This document shows, one piece after another, positions 59,939 to 64,000 of a stretch of 64,000 bases of DNA. Positions within the stretch are counted from its first letter, which is position 1. Each line of letters opens with the position of its first letter. Under the pieces are notes generated by a model that was not told where the DNA came from, did not search any database, and saw only the letters and a list, made by a program, of their open reading frames with translations. The position numbers were made by a program, and so were the translations under genes. The stretch comes from Henckelia pumila (Eukaryota; Streptophyta; Magnoliopsida; Lamiales; Gesneriaceae), in assembly GCF_033568475.1 (NCBI RefSeq), contig NC_133122.1, positions 152,968,861 to 153,032,860 of the forward strand. Direction: 5' to 3'.

Positions 59939-60499
59939 GCCCTCCAATCTGCTTGATGCACCGCGCTCGGGCTCAAGTAATGGCACTTTTACTATCGGGC
60001 ACCTTATCTTGACACGATGTGATAAACTAGTCAAAGTCTACTCGGCAACTCGAGAAATAAAGATAAGTTTTCTAAGGATTTTTATTTTTAGCAAACTATT
60101 CTTGTTATGACAAATTTTGAGATATCTCATAATAAATTTTTTATGTGAAGTCATACGTTTAATTAACCCAATATTATATTGTATTTCCATTGCCTTGTAT
60201 TTATGTTTGGGTTATTTTACAGATATCGGACATGAAATCTAGCAATAAGGCCCAATCCGTGGTTCAACTCTTCAAAAGTCCGGGCAGGTTCGACATCATA
60301 AATTCACATCAGTGGTGCTCAAAATTTCGGGCAGGTCCGGCATCATAAATCCACATCAGTGGTCTCAAAAGTCCGGGCAGGTTCGACACCATGTAAGTTC
60401 ACTCCATCACGAACGCTCAAAGGAAATTTCAAACAACCAGAATGTTGTCTTTATGCTCTAAAATATAAATTCAATCACTTCAAAGTTTCTCCTCGTCTC
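59939..60499. other. Short spacer between the two Tekay-like elements, with a 46-bp tandem repeat
   Basis: At about 60275-60390 the unit 'caaaagtccgggcaggttcg' plus 'acatcataaattcacatcagtgg' occurs about 2.5 times with small changes. The rest shows no gene. Confidence 0.7.
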
Positions 60500-61967
60500 T
60501 GTAGTGACCCGCGCCGTGATCACCTACTAATCAAAAGCTTAAGCATGCATTTAACTTAATCAAATACAGATCAGAAATAACAGCAGAAAACCATAAATAA
60601 ATCCCAAATAAAATAATTATGATAAAACCATATCGAACTCTGTATCATTCCAAAAACAATAGAAACATAAGCCTAGACAATAATCCAGCTGGCCATCCAC
60701 TTCCTAAGAGCTCCTGGAACCACCCACCTCATGTAGCCGCAGAAGTGCCCCATGGAATAAGGTGTACAGATACAACAAAGTATGGGACGTTAGCATAACA
60801 AGCTCAGTACAAGAGTATGAATATACGGTATTATACGTGCATGCATGCAAAATGAACTGGGTACCAAGACACTCAGGTCAAGAAATAAGCTCATAGACCG
60901 GGCCCAGGGTATATAGCAGGTTGCGCTGTTGCATCAGGAGGTGGCTCCTATAACCAGTGGATAATGGTGACCTGATACTAGTACAAGTGTCCAACCATAA
61001 CGGTGACCTGATATAGGACTTACGTATCCAACCATCCACAAACTTGTAGGGTGAGCTCCCCACTACAGGATACCTCTAAGGTAAAGACTCAATATGCTCA
61101 TGTATGCAACATACAGTCGTGACATGATGTATATATAAAGGCATATAAAACATGCAATCACATAATCCATGAAAACACATAAAACATGCATACTCAATCT
61201 GGATTTCTCGAATAATACTTCCGTACCTCATACACTAGGCAAGTTAGACCAGCTCTATGTCCAAGCTTATCATCCGTACTAAAATGCAAAGTACTCATGC
61301 ATTAAAACCTTATTCTAAAAGCCTTAACTAAACTAAAGCATACTCCCTATTTACTATAAGGATCCAGAGCTATACATGCGTTCGCCGTCAGTCTGCTGAT
61401 GACGACTGCCCCAAAACTTGGGCACCACTCCGCAGCACCCTTGGAGAGCCTCGCCAACTCTCGGACCAAGCCTAGGAAGGCTGGAATCACCCCAAAACAC
61501 CTATAAGGCCTAAAGACCGAGAGAGAAATGAGAAATTGGTGTGAAATTCTGAAATTCGGATGGCCTATTTATAGGAGGACTTCGGACGGTCCGATCTGTG
61601 ACTTCAGATGGTCCGAACCTTGCATGCATAACACATCACTGCATGCACACTTCGGACGGTCCGATCCTGACTTCGGACGGTCCGATCTTGCTATGTGTTT
61701 GGTCAATCTTGACACCTCACACTTTCATGGCCTAACTGAGTTCAAATGTTCCGATCTCGGGTTCGGACTGTCCGACCCCTCTTTAGCCTTCGATCCTTGG
61801 TTCATGCCTCCGAAGTGGTTCGGATCCTCCCATCCTGGTTCGGACAGTCCGAACCTACCTTGGTCAAATTTTCATAAATTGTCCAATTAATTCCAAAATA
61901 AGCCCCTAATCCATGTTTAACCATTTTTACTTAAATTAATCTTGTAAAATAGAGTCGGGCTACTACA
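60500..61967 (-). repeat. 3' LTR of the second Tekay-like element, 1468 bp
   Basis: Minus strand TGTAGTAGCCCGACTC ... GCGGGTCACTACA, so the ends form a short inverted repeat (TGTAGT/ACTACA). The polypurine tract AAGTAGGGGGAGAA (61981-61968) directly precedes it. TATA box CCTATAAATAGG at about 61563-61574 on the minus strand. Confidence 0.88.
61581..61854. repeat. Eight copies of the palindrome TTCGGACGGTCCGAW upstream of the LTR TATA box
   Basis: Copies begin at about 61581, 61603, 61651, 61672, 61741, 61762, 61819 and 61838, in pairs about 21 bp apart. The best copies are GTTCGGACAGTCCGAAC and CTTCGGACGGTCCGATC. The nearest copy is about 10 bp upstream of the TATA box (minus strand), so they sit where promoter elements would be. 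Confidence 0.85.
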
Positions 61968-62136
61968 TTCTCCCCCTACTTAAGATATTTCATCCTCGAA
62001 TCAATCTTAAGTACTGAATGCAGTAAAATACTGAATAAACATCTTTTATTCAAATTGGACAATTTACAAAATAGAACTAAAATACCACACTTCAAAATAG
62101 CTCTAGATAATTTGTACGCATACGACTCTCAAGTTC

Positions 62137-64000
62137 TCAAGTGGCTTTCTCAGTGCCTCGGCGCTGCCACTGAACTAGAACAAGAGGAATGGTCTTGCTG
62201 CGTAATACCTTATCCTTATGACCTATAATGCGTAACGGTCTCTCCACGTATGTCAAATCCGTATCCAACTGTACCTCAGACGGCTGTAAGATATGAGACT
62301 CATCTGCCACATACCGTCGTAACAGTAAAACATGGAACACATCATGGATATTGGACAAATACGGCGGTAAAGCCAACCTGAAAACCAGATTTCCAACACT
62401 TTCCAGTATTTAAAATGGACCAATGAACCTAGGAGATAGCTTACCCTTGAGACCGAATCTCAAAATCCTGCGAAATGGTGAAACTTTCAGAAACACTTTC
62501 TCACCCACCTCAAACTGCAAAGGTCTGCGCTTGACATTCGCATAGCTAGCATGCCGATCCTGTGCATTTTTAATTCGCTTCCTGGTCTGTACAACAATAT
62601 CAACATCCTGCTGGACTAATTCTGGTCCCTCTACCTGTCGCTCTCCCACTTCTTCCCAGAACAGTGGAGTACGACATCGTCGTCTGTACAACGCCTCAAA
62701 TGGAGCCATCCCGATACTGTTATGGTAACTGTTGTTGTACGCGAACTCAATCAATGGCAACTGATCTTGCCAAGCTGGACCATAATCCAAAGAACATGCT
62801 TGCAACATATCTTCAAAAGTACGAATCGTGCACTCTGACTGCCCGTCAGTCTCTAGATGATATGTTGTACTCAGGCTGAGAGTAGTACCCATAGCGCGCT
62901 GAAGACTCCCCCAGAACCTGGAAGTAAACTTGGGATCTCGATCGCTGACTATGCTCACAGGTACTCCGTGCAATCGAACAATCTCCTGGATGTACAAACG
63001 TGCCATCCTATCAAAACTGTAGTCCCGGTTATAAGGAATTAAATGTGCAGACTTGGTGATTTGGTCCACCACAACCCAGATAGCATCACAATTCCTTGAG
63101 GACACTGGTACATGGGTCACGAAGTCCATCGTGATCAACTCCCATTTCCACTCAGGAATGGATAGACTGTGAAGCAACCTTCTAGGTCTTCGGTGCTCTG
63201 CCTTGACCTGCTGTCACACCAAACATCCAGAAACATACTGATACACAATCCTCTTCATTCCCTTCCACCAGAATCTCATACACAAATCTTTGCACATCTT
63301 GTTGCTTCCCGGATGAATACTCAACTTAGAACAATGAGCCTGGGATAAAATATCCTCCCTCAGAGTATCATCCTCCGGAACAACAATATGTCCAGATAAA
63401 CAGAGAAAATCATCTGACTGATAGTGGATTCTAGATGTACTATCATCCCTGGCTAAAAGATCCAAACGCTGGGTCTTTGGATCAGACATCTGAGCATCTC
63501 GAATCCGAGAATACAAAGCTGGCTCAGATAAGATCGCAAAAATCTGGATACTCTTCACACCTTTCTTATGCTTGAAGGTATACCCTGAAGAACAACAATC
63601 TTCAATTGCACTTGCCACAGAACAATCCTGAAGTGCGAATACTCGAACCTTGCGACTCAAGGCATCAACAGTGAGATTAGCAGCTCCTGGATGATACTTA
63701 ATTTCACAATCATAATCCTTAAGCAAATCCATCCAACCTCTCTGTCTCATGTTCAAATCTGCATGAGTGAACAAGTACTTGAGACTCTTGTGGTCTGTGA
63801 AGATCTCAAATCTCTCGCCAAAGAGATAATGACGCCAGATCTTCAGCGCAAATACAATAGCTGCTAACTCAAGATCATGCACTAGGTGGTTATTCTCGTG
63901 AACTTTCAACTGTCTAGAGGCGCATGCAATCACATGCCGACTCTGAGTCAGGAAACATACCAGTCCCTAAAGAGAAGCATCTGTGTACACCACATACCCT
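62137..64000 (-). pseudogene. Second Tekay-like pol: RNase H, integrase, chromodomain (broken)
   Basis: From the right: RNase H (VYTDASL at about 63970, then [20 protein letters not shown] and [20 protein letters not shown]), integrase zinc region ([17 protein letters not shown]), core with D in ITMDFVTH, D in VSDRDPKF and E in DGQSECT, GPF linker and chromodomain (KTIPLVLVQWQRRGTEKAT). Stops: a TAG near 63965, 63214-63216, 62410-62412 and 62137-62139; the last falls at the conserved Trp position of the chromodomain. The N-terminal part is outside the window. Confidence 0.9.

Larger units (their letters stand above)
60500..64000 (-). mobile_element. Second Tekay-type chromovirus, 3' half (runs off the right edge)
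   Basis: 3' LTR (60500-61967), polypurine tract and the C-terminal part of pol on the minus strand. RT, protease, gag and the 5' LTR lie outside the window. The family differs from the element at 50647: different LTR and clearly diverged pol. Confidence 0.88.

Overview
The window is nuclear DNA from a flowering plant, probably a eudicot. It carries spliced genes with plant-type GT..AG introns, a trichome-birefringence-like acetyltransferase gene, a plant Golgi-type nucleotide-sugar transporter gene, and nested LTR retrotransposons of plant lineages (Tat, Athila, Tekay/Del, copia). No bacterial, organellar or rRNA/tRNA genes were seen. All calls come from reading the sequence; no database search was run.

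Genes and small transposons (1-17600). A nucleotide-sugar transporter gene runs on the minus strand (six exons, 181-3684) and its 3' end lies off the left edge. After a GA/GT microsatellite comes an 849-bp hAT-type element (4404-5252) with an 8-bp target-site duplication. A TIR element (7250-12907) is split by a 5.3-kb non-autonomous Helitron (7519-12835) that ends in a hairpin plus CTAG. An apparently intact five-exon TBL gene (minus, 13722-17190, 542 aa) closes this part.

Retrotransposon part (17600-64000). Tat-1 (minus) keeps its 3' LTR, an intact four-exon antisense ORF, a damaged integrase and an open RT/dual-RNase H frame. A very young copia element (23264-32999) has split it: near-identical 1.86-kb LTRs, TSD tcttt, one open 1304-codon polyprotein. 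Tat-1's 5' end is fused to the first 36 bp of the 3' LTR of Tat-2 (34978-49800), which is heavily mutated. Tat-2 is split by an Athila-like, gag-only element (41456-46717, TSD gaact). Beyond the Tat-2 5' LTR lies a dead first exon of a phospholipase D zeta-like gene. A 9.3-kb Tekay-type element (50647-59933, TSD caagt) and the 3' half of a second one (60500 to the right edge) follow.

Most notable observation: the copia leader holds about 19 consecutive short inverted repeats (25251-25677), mostly 9-bp arms around 3-nt loops at about 22-bp spacing. Arm differences between units are usually matched on the opposite arm. A second, AT-rich array with the same 3-nt-loop design lies at 25904-26051. 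I know of no described retrotransposon feature that matches it.
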